Shown here piece after piece: positions 35,282 through 44,373 of a DNA stretch of 64,000 nucleotides. Under the pieces are notes generated by a model. That model ran no database searches, was not told where the DNA came from, and was given only the letters and a program-made list of their open reading frames with translations. This DNA is from Pseudoalteromonas prydzensis (GTDB lineage Bacteria; Pseudomonadota; Gammaproteobacteria; Enterobacterales; Alteromonadaceae). Position 1 is the first letter of the stretch. Each line of letters begins with the position of its first letter. The position numbers and the translations under genes are program-made. The stretch spans positions 1 to 64,000 of the forward strand of contig NZ_DRGM01000049.1 in assembly GCF_011050055.1 (NCBI RefSeq), in the 5' to 3' direction.

Positions 35282-35905
35282 ATGGAATTTATTACTGAAA
35301 CTCTCGCAGGGTTCACGGCAATGTCGCACTGGGAGTATCTCGCTGTAGCGTTGTCGATGGCGTATTTACTACTAGCAATCAAAGAGAGCCTTTGGTGTTG
35401 GCCTGCGGCATTTTTTAGCACCTTAATTTATACCATCATGTATTGGAACGGCGCTTTACTCATGGAGTCGTTATTGCATTTTTATTATATGTATATGGCG
35501 GTGTATGGCTGGGTTATCTGGCGCAAAGGTAGTGCTGAGCAACATGGCTTAGTGATCACTTCATGGCGTTTGAAGCAGCATTTCGCCATTATTTCACTGA
35601 CTTCAATTGTTGCGGTGATATTTGGCTATATTATGACAAATTACACGCATGCCGAGTTCGCCTATTTAGATAGTTTTACGACTTGCTTTGCGGTAGTCAC
35701 TACGTATTTAGTGGCGAAAAAAGTGCTTGAGAACTGGTTGTATTGGATTGTTATTGATGCGGCTTCTATGTACTTATATTACGAAAAAGGCTACTACCCA
35801 ACACTTGCGCTGTTTATTTTCTACACCATAATGGCTGCATGGGGGTTTAAAACCTGGTATGAAGAATACGAGCAAAATCAAGCTAAGCCTTTGGCGCAAT
35901 TATAA
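35282..35905 (+). CDS. pnuC: PnuC-family vitamin transporter
   Basis: A 207-residue membrane protein with about seven transmembrane segments. It has the family motif SMAYLLLAIKESLWCWPAAF and later a QxYYxxxxxYGW-like stretch (LHFYYMYMAVYGWVIWRKG), which forms the substrate pocket in PnuC. PnuC proteins carry nicotinamide riboside; PnuT and PnuX relatives carry thiamine or riboflavin. They work by facilitated diffusion and need a kinase to trap the substrate. Here the neighbours are a YkoF-like thiamine-binding protein and a small kinase, so thiamine is at least as likely as nicotinamide riboside. I could not see a TPP riboswitch upstream. Confidence 0.88.
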   Translation: MEFITETLAGFTAMSHWEYLAVALSMAYLLLAIKESLWCWPAAFFSTLIYTIMYWNGALLMESLLHFYYMYMAVYGWVIWRKGSAEQHGLVITSWRLKQHFAIISLTSIVAVIFGYIMTNYTHAEFAYLDSFTTCFAVVTTYLVAKKVLENWLYWIVIDAASMYLYYEKGYYPTLALFIFYTIMAAWGFKTWYEEYEQNQAKPLAQL

Positions 35906-35913
35906 GAAGTAGC

Positions 35914-36720
35914 ATGACAGGTAAAGAAATTAGCGGCATTTTTGCCGCTTTTAACTCGCAACTCAAGGTATTGAGTACTGAGCGGCTAGTTAGCGGTTTA
36001 AGTAACGATAACTTTTTAGTGCGCACTGCACAGCAGGCTTTTTTATTAAAGTGCTATCGTGAGCATTGGCCTGTGCAGGGCTTAGCAGCGCAAACTGTAT
36101 TTGCACAACAGCAGGTATGCCCCAAACCACTGTGGACTGATGAAGTGAACAAGCTGGCGATTTTTGACTATCTAGAAGGGGATATTGCACAAGGTGAATA
36201 CACTACTGAACTACTACAAAAATTAGTGGCTTTGCATGGTTATCATGTGCAGACAGTAGCAATGGACATAAGCGATGAGTTAGCTTTTTATCAACAGACT
36301 CGCCTATATCAGTATTACCAAGCAAGTGTGACTAACGCATTGCAGCAAATAGCCTTATTTCCTCGTGATGAAGGTTTTTGTCATAATGACTTGGTGAAAG
36401 AAAACATCATAGTAAACTCGCAAGGCATGTTTTTAATTGATTTTGAATACGCGAAGAGCAATGACGTCTACTTTGACTTAGCCGCCTTGGTTGTTAGTTT
36501 TACACTCGATGATGAACAAAAACAGCGCTTGCTGGCAAACTATCAACAACACTTACCTAATACGCAGCGTTTTTATCGCAGCGTGAAGAAGCTAGAGTGC
36601 TATCAAGTGGTATTTTTAGTCTTGTGTATTTGCTGGTACAGCGCACGCTCAGTCGAAGATAAAGTGACATTATTACGTACGCAGTTAGATAGTTTGATTA
36701 GTTCAAAAAGTAGTGATTAG
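35914..36720 (+). CDS. APH/ThiK-like small-molecule kinase
   Basis: A 268-residue protein of the aminoglycoside phosphotransferase/choline kinase fold. The N-lobe has LSTERLVSGLSNDNFLV, a Gly-rich loop substitute, and FLLKCYREHW with the nucleotide Lys. The C-lobe has the catalytic FCHNDLVKENIIVN (HxD with Asn) and metal-binding FLIDFEYAKSNDVYFDLA. Its length and the FDLA ending resemble ThiK/LicA kinases for thiamine or choline rather than antibiotic resistance enzymes. It follows the permease by 8 bases and would trap the imported substrate. The 3' end overlaps the converging HTH gene by four bases. Confidence 0.8.
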   Translation: MTGKEISGIFAAFNSQLKVLSTERLVSGLSNDNFLVRTAQQAFLLKCYREHWPVQGLAAQTVFAQQQVCPKPLWTDEVNKLAIFDYLEGDIAQGEYTTELLQKLVALHGYHVQTVAMDISDELAFYQQTRLYQYYQASVTNALQQIALFPRDEGFCHNDLVKENIIVNSQGMFLIDFEYAKSNDVYFDLAALVVSFTLDDEQKQRLLANYQQHLPNTQRFYRSVKKLECYQVVFLVLCICWYSARSVEDKVTLLRTQLDSLISSKSSD

Positions 36721-36899
36721 AGACCACCAAAACGAGCCGCAAGTTCTTTATATTTTGCGACTTCATCAGCATCAAATTGCGGCTCGCCATTAGCGTCTTC
36801 ACCTTTTACAATCAGTAAGCTTTCTCTGGCCAAACGTTTTACACGCTCAGCTTTAACACCTAAAAATTCTGCAACTTGCTCGGTTGACATTAAACTCAT
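36717..36899 (-). CDS. Small helix-turn-helix DNA-binding protein
   Basis: A 60-residue protein with a MerR/excisionase-like helix-turn-helix at the N-terminus: MSTEQVAEFLGVKAERVKRL, then LLIVKGEDANGEPQFDADEV. The end YKELAARFGG is short. This pattern occurs in excisionases and in small chromosomal regulators. It converges with the kinase gene and lies 255 bases before the tRNA-Arg gene, on the opposite strand. No integrase is near. A GAGGAAGT site precedes the start (minus strand). Confidence 0.7.
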   Translation of the reverse strand: MSLMSTEQVAEFLGVKAERVKRLARESLLIVKGEDANGEPQFDADEVAKYKELAARFGGL

Positions 36900-37154
36900 A
36901 AATACTTCCTCATGTTAAACCTTTTACAAGCGCCTTATAGGTTGTTAAACGGGCATGGATATGTTGCAAAATGTTTATTAATTTTTATTAAGTATAATTT
37001 AATAGCTGTTTTTTGCTTGCTTGTGAAGTAATTTATTCTATTTCGCTTAATTAATAAGCATCTAAGCGATAGATGCTGGTATTTAGTTGCAGATGCCTTT
37101 ATTATTGCTGCGCCTAAACACTGATATCGCGAGTTGGTGTGGTGGCACAAATGT

Positions 37155-37229
37155 GCTCTCGTGGTGAAATGGATATCACGTGGCCCTCCGGAGGCTGAGT
37201 TGTAGGTTCGATCCCTACCGAGAGCGCCA
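37155..37229 (+). tRNA. tRNA-Arg (anticodon CCG)
   Basis: A 75-nt cloverleaf can be drawn by hand. The acceptor stem pairs GCTCTCG with CGAGAGC and ends in discriminator G with an encoded CCA. The D arm is GTGA...TCAC. The anticodon loop CTCCGGA gives CCG at positions 34-36. The T arm is GTAGG-TTCGATC-CCTAC. It reads CGG codons. There is no duplicated tRNA end downstream within the next kilobase, so I see no integrated island, although the surrounding region is decayed. Confidence 0.95.
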
Positions 37230-37394
37230 TTTGCTTTAATGTCTTGGTGATAGTGTTCATTATCATTTTCATAATCGCCGATCAGCTGGTGACTCATTAA
37301 AATATCTTTGAAATGCTTTTGTGATTCAAAGTATCCTGCTTTGTGATTAAAAATAATTATTTGCTACCCTCAATATTAGCTCGATACATATATG
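37230..37394. other. Intergenic stretch after tRNA-Arg, no gene seen
   Basis: About 165 AT-rich bases between the tRNA and the MITE. An open frame on the minus strand that spans 36935-37297 covers the tRNA itself and has no ribosome site, so it is not a gene. Nothing else is recognisable. Confidence 0.5.
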
Positions 37395-37602
37395 ATACCA
37401 ATCGACTTAAATATTTAACCATTCTAGCGGGCTAAATAAAGCGCTCACAGCGTTAGTAATTTTTCATGTACGACTACATGGATGCAAGAGGTAGAGCAAT
37501 GCAGAAGCAATTGCCGAGAACAACTAGGTGTAAAATTTCTGCCTTGTTATCACGCTATTTTTCTGTCGCTATAAATGGTCAGTAACTTAACACGATTGGT
37601 AT
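37395..37602. repeat. MITE-like repeat, copy 2 (208 bp, inverted relative to copy 1)
   Basis: Ends are ATACCAATCG and CGATTGGTAT, as in the copy at 8149. Read on the opposite strand, it matches that copy nearly base for base, with roughly ten scattered differences and one length change. The flanking ATG/ATT do not show an obvious long target duplication. It lies next to the gene remnant at 37605. Confidence 0.92.
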
Positions 37603-37604
37603 TC

Positions 37605-37761
37605 GTCACGGTTGCGATCTTTATTGGCTGGGGTGTTTGGTTAATAAAAATATCCACTGCAAGCAAACGAGTATAAACAAAATAAATCCTCTAGTACTAC
37701 CACAGCTCCTACACCAAGCTCTGAGTATCTTTTTAGTAAAATAATTCAATCACTCGGGTAA
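37605..37761 (+). pseudogene. Possible frameshifted fragment of a small membrane protein
   Basis: Starting right at the MITE end, frame 1 reads VTVAIFIGWGVWLIK, a membrane segment. After a +1 shift in the A-rich stretch near 37645-37652, it continues as YPLQANEYKQNKSSSTTTAP and ...EYLFSKIIQSLG, ending at TAA 37759-37761. The two halves join naturally, which suggests a broken gene truncated at its 5' end by the MITE. No family recognised; it could be chance. Confidence 0.35.
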
Positions 37762-37932
37762 GACAAGCCGTGGTCATTACTATGCCAGTGGGCTGCGACT
37801 CTGACGCGATAATAGGTTATTTACTACAGTAGCTATCACCGGTTACTCATAATAAGAATAAAATGAACAACAAAGGTGATAAAACTGATAACAGCACTAT
37901 ACTGATAAGTAACAGCTTTTTTAGGTAATGTT
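37762..37932. other. Decayed intergenic stretch, no gene seen
   Basis: About 170 bases with stops in all frames and no hairpin or repeat that I can recognise. Composition is like the rest of the region. Confidence 0.5.
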
Positions 37933-38057
37933 ATGCACAATAGAACATCTTTTCAGTTGCTAGTGGTGCTTATTACGCCGCTATTGATAGTTACCTTGGT
38001 TGACCAGCCGTGTTGAACGAACGCACGCTATTAGCCAATCGTATTGCGCAGCGATAA
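37933..38057 (+). pseudogene. Possible frameshifted small ORF coupled to the downstream kinase
   Basis: ATG at 37933, with AGGT upstream, opens MHNRTSFQLLVVLITPLLIV, a membrane-anchor start, then stops at a TGA after 27 codons. In another frame the sequence continues AVLNERTLLANRIAQR and ends with a TAA that overlaps the kinase ATG (TAATG at 38055-38059). A single missing base would join both halves into a 41-42-residue protein. It resembles the N-terminal anchor of a sensor protein. This may be a remnant or a sequencing error. Confidence 0.35.
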
Positions 38058-40162
38058 TGAACATTAAAACCCGCATTTTGGTTTTTGTTATCTTGTTCGA
38101 GATACTCGCCTATTCAACCTTGCAGTTGTTCAATACTCTGATCTACAAACAAGCTTTAGATGAGTTTAAGCAAAATGAAATTCAAGCTGTTTTTAACAGT
38201 GCTATTTCCCGAATAAATCACCTAGCTGAAAAAATGCAAGGGCATGCTATTGATTTAGCTATCAATGGAGAGCAGTTGTATTTCTTACGTCAGCAAAAGT
38301 CTGCTGCTATGGCAGATATTAAAGATTTGGCACAACGCACATTAGAACATAAATTTGCGAGCTTTGAGCAAGCTATGGGCGGGGGACTTTGGTATCAACC
38401 AAAGGTGCTCAGTGAACAGTATCACTATTTTGGTCCATATATTTATAAAGAAAATAACCAACTGCATTTTACTTGGGATCTAAATACCCCTGAATATGAT
38501 TATTTAAATCAAGCTTGGTATCAGCTAGCGGTAAAGCAGAACTGGGGCTTAGACCAAGCCAGTTATCGGCCTGTTTTTTGGACTGCGCCGTATCGTGATG
38601 ATGCGGGGTCGTTTTCGCTAATGATGACTATTGACGCGGTGATGCTTGACGATAACCGCTCCCCAATAGGTATGGCCACCATTGATTGGTCTTTACAAGC
38701 ACTCAGCGATTTTTTGGTGAGTGTGAAAGTCTCTGCACAGGCTCAGCCCTTTTTACTGCATCAAGATTCTGAGTTAATTATAGGCTCTACCGGTGAGCCA
38801 CAACAAGTTGCGCAGTTTATTAACGACTTCCCTTGGGCGGCGACTTTGCTAGCGGAGCAGCAGTTTAATAATGCCACTCGTGTTGAGTTTGCACAGTTAT
38901 CTACGGAGGATGAGTACATTTTTTATCAACTCAGTGAAAATGGTTTTATCTTTGGCTCTATGGTTCCTAAAAGCGACTTAAATAAGCAGGTTGATAAGGT
39001 GTCTTATTTGACCTTAATTACTGGCAGTGCCATAGGGCTTGGCTTTATTTTGCTGATGATTTTTATTCTTAAAGCGCTGTTTAGTCCATTTGATCAGGTA
39101 TTAAATATTATAAAAAGCTCTATTCGCTATGGTAAGAATAAGCAAGTTAATCTATTGCCAGTAGAATACGTCAAGCGCAATGAATTTACCCCGATTATTG
39201 TTGCGTTGAATGATGTGTATTTACAGGTAAAACATTATGTTAGTGATATTGAAGAGGCTAATGCGAAATTAATCGCGTCGCAGCAACAAGTAAAAAAATT
39301 AAATGCTGTGCTGGAGCGAAAAGTAGCACTGCGAACAGCTGAACTTGAGAGTAAAACTAAACAAGTAACCAGATCATTGGAGCAACTAAAGCGTACTCAG
39401 CAACAACTGATTGAAAATGAAAAACATGCCACCTTAGGGCGGTTAGTTGCTGGCGTTGCTCATCAGATCAATACCCCTCTGGGGATCTGTGTGACGGCTG
39501 CATCGATACTTGAAAGTACCTCGAAAACGATTCATGAAAAAGCAACTAGCGGTAATATGTCTCGCGATGAGTTTAATCAGTCCTATGACCGTATAATACA
39601 AAGCGCTGAACTGTTGAGTGAAAATCTTCATAAAGCCACTAATCTTATTAATATTTTTAAGCAGGTGGCGGTAGACAATGATAGCCAAGAAAATCGTTGG
39701 TTTAACCTGTGTGAGTATATCGATAATATTTTATTGTCAATTCGTGCACGCATTGAGCGGACACCGCATAAAGTTACATGTCAATATCAGCAGGAAATTC
39801 GTTTTTTTGCTTCACCAGGTGCATTGGCGCAAATTATTGAGCAATTAGTGGAAAATGCTTTAATTCATGCTTTTGACAACAGCACTGCTGGAGAGGTCAT
39901 CATTACGCTGAGTAAACATGCGAAAAACCTGCAGCTGACTATCAGCGATAATGGCAAGGGCATGCCAGATACGGTACGTAAACAAGTATTTGATCCGTTC
40001 TTTTCGACCAATAACGCACAGCTAAGTCTAGGGCTTGGCTTGCACATTGTTTATAATTTAGTGACTCATAAACTGGGTGGTGTAATTAAGTGCCAAAGCC
40101 AATTAGGCGCGGGCACTACTTTTATCATTACAATTCCAATGAGTGCAGCCACAGAGCCCTAA
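38057..40162 (+). CDS. Cache-domain sensor histidine kinase (orphan)
   Basis: A 701-residue membrane kinase; I chose the ATG at 38057 (MNIKTRILVFVILFEILA), not the upstream in-frame start, because it begins with the membrane anchor. Domains: membrane segment (7-27), a periplasmic Cache-like sensor (30-320; GGGLWYQP...YFGPYIY and MATIDWSLQAL), a second membrane segment (near 325-350), HAMP-like linker, coiled coil, HisKA with the His in LVAGVAHQINTPLG, and HATPase (DNGKGMPDTVRKQVFDPFFS, LGLGLHIV). No response regulator gene lies beside it. Its stop abuts that of zntB with no gap. Confidence 0.9.
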   Translation: MNIKTRILVFVILFEILAYSTLQLFNTLIYKQALDEFKQNEIQAVFNSAISRINHLAEKMQGHAIDLAINGEQLYFLRQQKSAAMADIKDLAQRTLEHKFASFEQAMGGGLWYQPKVLSEQYHYFGPYIYKENNQLHFTWDLNTPEYDYLNQAWYQLAVKQNWGLDQASYRPVFWTAPYRDDAGSFSLMMTIDAVMLDDNRSPIGMATIDWSLQALSDFLVSVKVSAQAQPFLLHQDSELIIGSTGEPQQVAQFINDFPWAATLLAEQQFNNATRVEFAQLSTEDEYIFYQLSENGFIFGSMVPKSDLNKQVDKVSYLTLITGSAIGLGFILLMIFILKALFSPFDQVLNIIKSSIRYGKNKQVNLLPVEYVKRNEFTPIIVALNDVYLQVKHYVSDIEEANAKLIASQQQVKKLNAVLERKVALRTAELESKTKQVTRSLEQLKRTQQQLIENEKHATLGRLVAGVAHQINTPLGICVTAASILESTSKTIHEKATSGNMSRDEFNQSYDRIIQSAELLSENLHKATNLINIFKQVAVDNDSQENRWFNLCEYIDNILLSIRARIERTPHKVTCQYQQEIRFFASPGALAQIIEQLVENALIHAFDNSTAGEVIITLSKHAKNLQLTISDNGKGMPDTVRKQVFDPFFSTNNAQLSLGLGLHIVYNLVTHKLGGVIKCQSQLGAGTTFIITIPMSAATEP

Positions 40163-41134
40163 CTAAAGCCACTTTTTATTTTTAAAGTACACGCCAATAG
40201 CACCGGTCAGCACGACTAGAAAAATGACAAAGAAGCCAAACGCGTAGGGGCTATCAGTGCCAGGAATACCGCCAACATTGACACCGAGTAAGCCGGTTAA
40301 AAAGCCTAGCGGTAAAAATAGCGCGGCAACGACCGACATCACATACATACGCTGGTTAAGTTGCTCAGAAACCTGATTGGTAATGGTTTGCTGAATAATC
40401 TGTGCACGTTCGATTGAGCTGTCTAGCTCCTCAATAAAACGGATCAGTAAATGGGTGGTTTCATTCAATTTTGCTTTATCGTTTTCCTCCAACCAGTTAT
40501 ATCGGTTCGCCATTAGCGTGCTAAGCGCTTCTTTTTGCGGTTTTAGATAGCGTTTTAAACCAATGGTTTGACGCCGTAATTGCGACAGGCCTTGGTTATC
40601 GAAACGTTTAGTTGGCTCGTCAATTTCATCTTCGAATTCGTCCAAGGTATCGTCTAAGTTATCAATAACGCCTTGCATACGCGAAGTGAGGTTGTGTGTT
40701 AATTGGCAAACTAGCTCAGAGATACTGCAGGGGCCGGTTTTTGCTATTAATGAGGCAAGTACATCTTGCACCGAAAGAAGGCGGCGTTTGCGGGTGGTGA
40801 TCACGATGTTTTTGTTAATAAATAAACGAATCGACACCATGTCTTCAGGGCTTTGTGCTGGATTTAAATTAACACCACGTAAAAACAGCATACAGCCGTT
40901 AGTCACTTGGGTTATGCGTGGCCGTGTTTCATCAGCTGTTAATGAAGCAAGTTCATAATCGGTCAGTAGCTCGCTGTTTTTTAGCCAGTCAATCGCTTCA
41001 GCTTGACTATAATCTAAATGCACCCAGAGTTTACCTTGTTCAGGTTGCCAATTATTTAGCTCTGCACTGTTTTCAATTGTATGTGCACCGCCTTGCTCAT
41101 CCAGGCTAAGTGCGTGTAGTAAACCATTGAACAT
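40163..41134 (-). CDS. zntB: Zinc transporter ZntB (CorA family)
   Basis: An inner membrane divalent-cation transporter of 323 residues. The long cytoplasmic N-terminal part (1-260) is followed by two transmembrane helices near the C-terminus, as in CorA proteins. The loop motif is GVNVGGIPG, the ZntB form, rather than GMN as in CorA. The end FKNKKWL is basic, inside-facing. Related E. coli ZntB moves zinc, driven by the proton gradient. The gene stands alone, converging with the kinase. Confidence 0.92.
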   Translation of the reverse strand: MFNGLLHALSLDEQGGAHTIENSAELNNWQPEQGKLWVHLDYSQAEAIDWLKNSELLTDYELASLTADETRPRITQVTNGCMLFLRGVNLNPAQSPEDMVSIRLFINKNIVITTRKRRLLSVQDVLASLIAKTGPCSISELVCQLTHNLTSRMQGVIDNLDDTLDEFEDEIDEPTKRFDNQGLSQLRRQTIGLKRYLKPQKEALSTLMANRYNWLEENDKAKLNETTHLLIRFIEELDSSIERAQIIQQTITNQVSEQLNQRMYVMSVVAALFLPLGFLTGLLGVNVGGIPGTDSPYAFGFFVIFLVVLTGAIGVYFKNKKWL

Positions 41135-41284
41135 AGTAAATTCTCTTAATTGCTGTATGGTTAATATAGTTGACTATTGAAAGAGTTAGGTCAATTAAAT
41201 TGACTCATCGAATTAATAAAATTATTTCATTGGTGTTTTTACCCGTGTAGCGTATAAGACAGTTTTTTATTAAAGGGCACATTT

Positions 41285-41713
41285 ATGACGGCAAAGATCA
41301 TTGTTGGTTGGCGTGAGTGGTTAAGTTTACCTGAGCTTGGCATTAATCAAATTAAGGCTAAAATTGATACGGGTGCCCGTACCTCATGTATCCATGCACT
41401 TAATATTGAAGAATATGAACTAGAAGGCGAAAAGTGGGTGAAATTTATTGCCCAGCCTTTGCAAGAAGACGAACACACTCAAGTGCAGTGTCATGCTAAA
41501 GTAAAAAAGATGAAGTATGTAACGAGCTCAAGCGGGCAACGAGAGCTACGGTATTTTATTGAAACAACGCTCTGTGCTGGTGATAAAAGTTGGCCTATAG
41601 AAGTGACTTTAACGAGCCGAGCAAGCATGAAGTTCAGAATGTTATTAGGGCGCACAGCCATGGAAAATCGTATAGTCGTTGATCCGGCTTTATCTCATTT
41701 ATTAGATAGTTAA
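41285..41713 (+). CDS. rimB: RimB-type retropepsin-like protease
   Basis: A 142-residue protein of the family annotated as ATP-dependent zinc protease (DUF785), a retropepsin-like aspartic fold. Key motif: [16 protein letters not shown] near residues 22-38 (usual AKVDTGAxTSAL), which contains the catalytic Asp-Thr-Gly. The end [17 protein letters not shown] is conserved. It is the first gene of a three-gene unit with RimK 10 bases downstream. In Pseudomonas, RimB cleaves glutamates that RimK adds to ribosomal protein S6, as I know it. The linkage here supports that role. Confidence 0.85.
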   Translation: MTAKIIVGWREWLSLPELGINQIKAKIDTGARTSCIHALNIEEYELEGEKWVKFIAQPLQEDEHTQVQCHAKVKKMKYVTSSSGQRELRYFIETTLCAGDKSWPIEVTLTSRASMKFRMLLGRTAMENRIVVDPALSHLLDS

Positions 41714-41723
41714 GGTTTTAACT

Positions 41724-42629
41724 ATGAAAATCGGTATTTTATCTCGTAATAAAAATTTATATTCAACACGTCGTTTAATCGAAGCTGCCCAGCTGCGTGG
41801 CCATGAAGTGAAAGTGATCGATGCGCTGCGTTGTTATATGAACATTAACTCTGAGCAACCAGAGATCCACTATCGCGGTGAAAATCTAAAAGACTTTGAC
41901 ACTATCATTCCGCGTATTGGTGCTTCGGTTACTTTTTATGGCTGTGCTGTTTTACGCCAATTCGAAATGATGAATGTGTTTCCTGTGAATGAATCAGTGG
42001 CAATTTCACGTTCGCGAGATAAATTACGTTCATTACAGTTATTGTCGCGTAAAGGCGTAGGCATGCCGGTAACGGGTTTTGCTAGTAAGCCAGATGACGT
42101 AAAAGACTTACTTGAAATGGTGGGTGGTGCTCCGGTTGTAATTAAATTACTGGAAGGCACGCAAGGCATTGGTGTGGTGTTAGCAGAAACGCGCAAAGCG
42201 GCTGAAAGTGTTATTGAAGCCTTTATGGGCTTAAAAGCTAATATCATGGTACAAGAATATATTAAAGAAGCAGGCGGTGCTGATATCCGCTGTTTCGTAC
42301 TCGGTGATAAAGTGATTGCTGCGATGAAGCGTCAAGCACAAGACGGTGAGTTCCGTTCTAATTTACACCGCGGTGGCAGTGCAACATTAGTACGTATCAC
42401 GCCAGAAGAACGTAGAACAGCAGTGGCAGCAGCGAAAGCGATGGGTTTGAATGTCGCTGGGGTTGACTTACTTCGTTCATCTCGCGGACCTTTGGTAATG
42501 GAAGTTAACTCTTCACCAGGTCTTGAAGGTATTGAAGTAGCAACAGGAAAAGATATTGCAGGCATGGTGATCGAATTTATCGAAAAAACCGCTGCGACTA
42601 AAAGGACCGCAACGCGTGGCAAAGGTTAA
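41724..42629 (+). CDS. rimK: RimK-type glutamate ligase
   Basis: ATP-grasp ligase of 301 residues that adds glutamate to the C-terminus of ribosomal protein S6 in E. coli and makes poly-glutamate. N-terminus [21 protein letters not shown]-grasp motifs: [35 protein letters not shown] and the metal site [14 protein letters not shown] near residue 260. It is cotranscribed with RimB, and the next gene starts 14 bases before its stop. Note that S6 in this window does not end in Glu-Glu. Confidence 0.93.
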   Translation: MKIGILSRNKNLYSTRRLIEAAQLRGHEVKVIDALRCYMNINSEQPEIHYRGENLKDFDTIIPRIGASVTFYGCAVLRQFEMMNVFPVNESVAISRSRDKLRSLQLLSRKGVGMPVTGFASKPDDVKDLLEMVGGAPVVIKLLEGTQGIGVVLAETRKAAESVIEAFMGLKANIMVQEYIKEAGGADIRCFVLGDKVIAAMKRQAQDGEFRSNLHRGGSATLVRITPEERRTAVAAAKAMGLNVAGVDLLRSSRGPLVMEVNSSPGLEGIEVATGKDIAGMVIEFIEKTAATKRTATRGKG

Positions 42630-43674
42630 AATCAATAGTGCGTTTACTTTATTAGGTGAAACGGTGGGGGTAGGCGAGCGTAAAACCCTGGCTTTGGAAG
42701 CTGCAAAGCTGTATACCCACTCACCGTTAAATATTCCTATCGAAGTGGTGAATGGTGTGCAAGCAGGGCCAGTATTAATGGTCTGCGCAGCGATTCATGG
42801 TGATGAACTCAATGGCGTAGAAGTAGTGCGCCAATTATTAGCAAAAATAGATGCTAACCAGCTGCGTGGTACGCTGATTGCTGTGCCGATTGTTAACGTA
42901 TTTGGTTTTATCCATAAGTCACGTTATTTACCGGATCGTCGCGATATGAATCGTAGTTTTCCGGGCTCTATCCGTGGCTCACTTGCAGGGCGTATGGCGC
43001 ATATGTTCTTCTCACAAGTGGCTGTTCACTGTACGCACATTATTGATTTACATACGGGGGCTATTCATCGCACTAATTTGCCACAAATACGTGCCAACTT
43101 AAGTGATGAAGCAACGGCACAGATGGCGAAAGCATTTGGTACGCCGGCGGTGATCGATGCCTCTTTACGTAATGGCTCGCTTCGCAGTGAAGCTGCTAAC
43201 CTTGGTATTCCAGTTATTACCTATGAAGCCGGTGAAGCATTACGCTTTGACCCAATAGCCATTGCAGCAGGTATGCAAGGCGTTGATTACGTTATGCGAC
43301 ATTTAAAAATGATCCGTGGTAAGCGCGCTAAAAAGTTACCTGAACCGATTATTGCAAGCTCGACCAGTTGGGTGCGTGCCGAGGTTGATGGTATTGTTCG
43401 CGCGCAAGTCTCACTGGGTGAGCGGGTAATGAAAGGCCAAATATTGGCGTATATCAGTAGCCCATTAGGTGACTCAGAGCTTGAGTTGTTAGCACCACGC
43501 AGTGGTATCGTGATCGGCCAGCAAACCATGCCGTTAGTTAATGAAGGTGATGCAGTGTTCCACTTAGCGTATTTTGCGCATGCAAATAGCTTAGTTGAGC
43601 AGCAGTTAGAAACCTTTATTGATGAAATTAGTGATATTGAAGATGAGTTAAAAACAGCTGATTTAAATAATTAA
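42616..43674 (+). CDS. AstE-like deacylase (succinylglutamate desuccinylase/aspartoacylase family)
   Basis: A 352-residue M14-like zinc hydrolase with a GTG start overlapping rimK by 14 bases. Zinc ligands: [13 protein letters not shown] (His, Glu) near residue 60 and IDLHTGA near 145 for the third. The C-terminal half has a biotin-like/barrel-sandwich fold ([35 protein letters not shown]). Members deacylate N-acyl amino acids. Its place after rimB-rimK suggests it trims or recycles products of that system. I have not seen that proven. Confidence 0.85.
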   Translation: MAKVKINSAFTLLGETVGVGERKTLALEAAKLYTHSPLNIPIEVVNGVQAGPVLMVCAAIHGDELNGVEVVRQLLAKIDANQLRGTLIAVPIVNVFGFIHKSRYLPDRRDMNRSFPGSIRGSLAGRMAHMFFSQVAVHCTHIIDLHTGAIHRTNLPQIRANLSDEATAQMAKAFGTPAVIDASLRNGSLRSEAANLGIPVITYEAGEALRFDPIAIAAGMQGVDYVMRHLKMIRGKRAKKLPEPIIASSTSWVRAEVDGIVRAQVSLGERVMKGQILAYISSPLGDSELELLAPRSGIVIGQQTMPLVNEGDAVFHLAYFAHANSLVEQQLETFIDEISDIEDELKTADLNN

Positions 43675-43694
43675 GCTAATTTAACGGGTTGATT

Positions 43695-43734
43695 AAAAAG
43701 CCGCTGAAGAGACTTTCTTAAGCGGCTTTTTTTT
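43695..43734 (+). terminator. Terminator of the rim operon
   Basis: AAAAGCCGCT and AGCGGCTTTT stem, loop of GAAGAGACTTTCTTA with possible inner pairs, followed by T runs. The A-rich side also gives T on the other strand, so it may act on mscS as well, whose stop is 20 bases away. Confidence 0.88.
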
Positions 43735-43753
43735 ACCTTGAACTGGTGGTCAT

Positions 43754-44320
43754 TTATGATGGCTTTTTGGGGCCAATAATACGTTTAGTAGCAGCCACTT
43801 TTGTTGGTTTTGGCTCATTGCTTAACACCATCACCGGACGGGTAACAAACAAGTTGTTTGGGTAAATAACGCGATGACCATCAATATGCTCAAGCACCAC
43901 ATTCATTAAGCCCATTTCGACAATACGTCCTTCTACAAAGTTAGCGCCATCAATCACTCTAACCCAATAGCCAACACGACAGTCATTTTGAATAAACATC
44001 AGTAAAAAGGAGGTGAGGTTGCTTAACAGTGACCAAGCAGCAAACAGTGCAACGCCTAGCATGGCAAACAAGGATGAGCCAAGAACCAGTAAACCGCGTA
44101 ATTCAATGCCCCAAAAAACCAGCACTAAACAGAGCATCACAAATGCGAGAATAATTTTTAGTAGCAGCTCTGCGCGGTATTTACGATGAATGTCGACCTT
44201 ACCTTTGATGGTTTTTTCGAGCAATTTTTTGGTGAGTTTTAACAGCAATGGAAATGCCAGTAAGGCAACTAATGTTACCACCCATCTATATTGCATACTA
44301 AGAATATCAAGTAGTTCCAC
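43754..44320 (-). CDS. Small MscS-family mechanosensitive channel
   Basis: A 188-residue inner membrane protein. Three membrane segments (about residues 13-30, 50-70 and 76-105) lead into the MscS pore helix (LFAMLGVALFAAWSLLSNLT). A beta domain follows (VGYWVRVIDGANFVEGRIVEMG and YPNNLFV). It is shorter than E. coli MscS (286): the C-terminal alpha/beta vestibule is missing and a basic tail (KVAATKRIIGPKKPS) follows. It probably opens on hypo-osmotic shock. Its start faces away from the Omp85 gene. Confidence 0.87.
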   Translation of the reverse strand: MELLDILSMQYRWVVTLVALLAFPLLLKLTKKLLEKTIKGKVDIHRKYRAELLLKIILAFVMLCLVLVFWGIELRGLLVLGSSLFAMLGVALFAAWSLLSNLTSFLLMFIQNDCRVGYWVRVIDGANFVEGRIVEMGLMNVVLEHIDGHRVIYPNNLFVTRPVMVLSNEPKPTKVAATKRIIGPKKPS

Positions 44321-44373
44321 AACCTGTCCAAATCAGCTTTATCTGAGCCGTATTTTAGCGTTTTTCGTGACCT

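Noticed and set aside
36717..36899. Small HTH gene as the excisionase of a current island at tRNA-Arg
   Set aside because: No integrase and no duplicated tRNA end nearby; kept only as a small DNA-binding gene.
36935..37297. 120-codon open frame on the minus strand
   Set aside because: It covers the tRNA-Arg gene antisense, has no ribosome site and shows no protein-like pattern.
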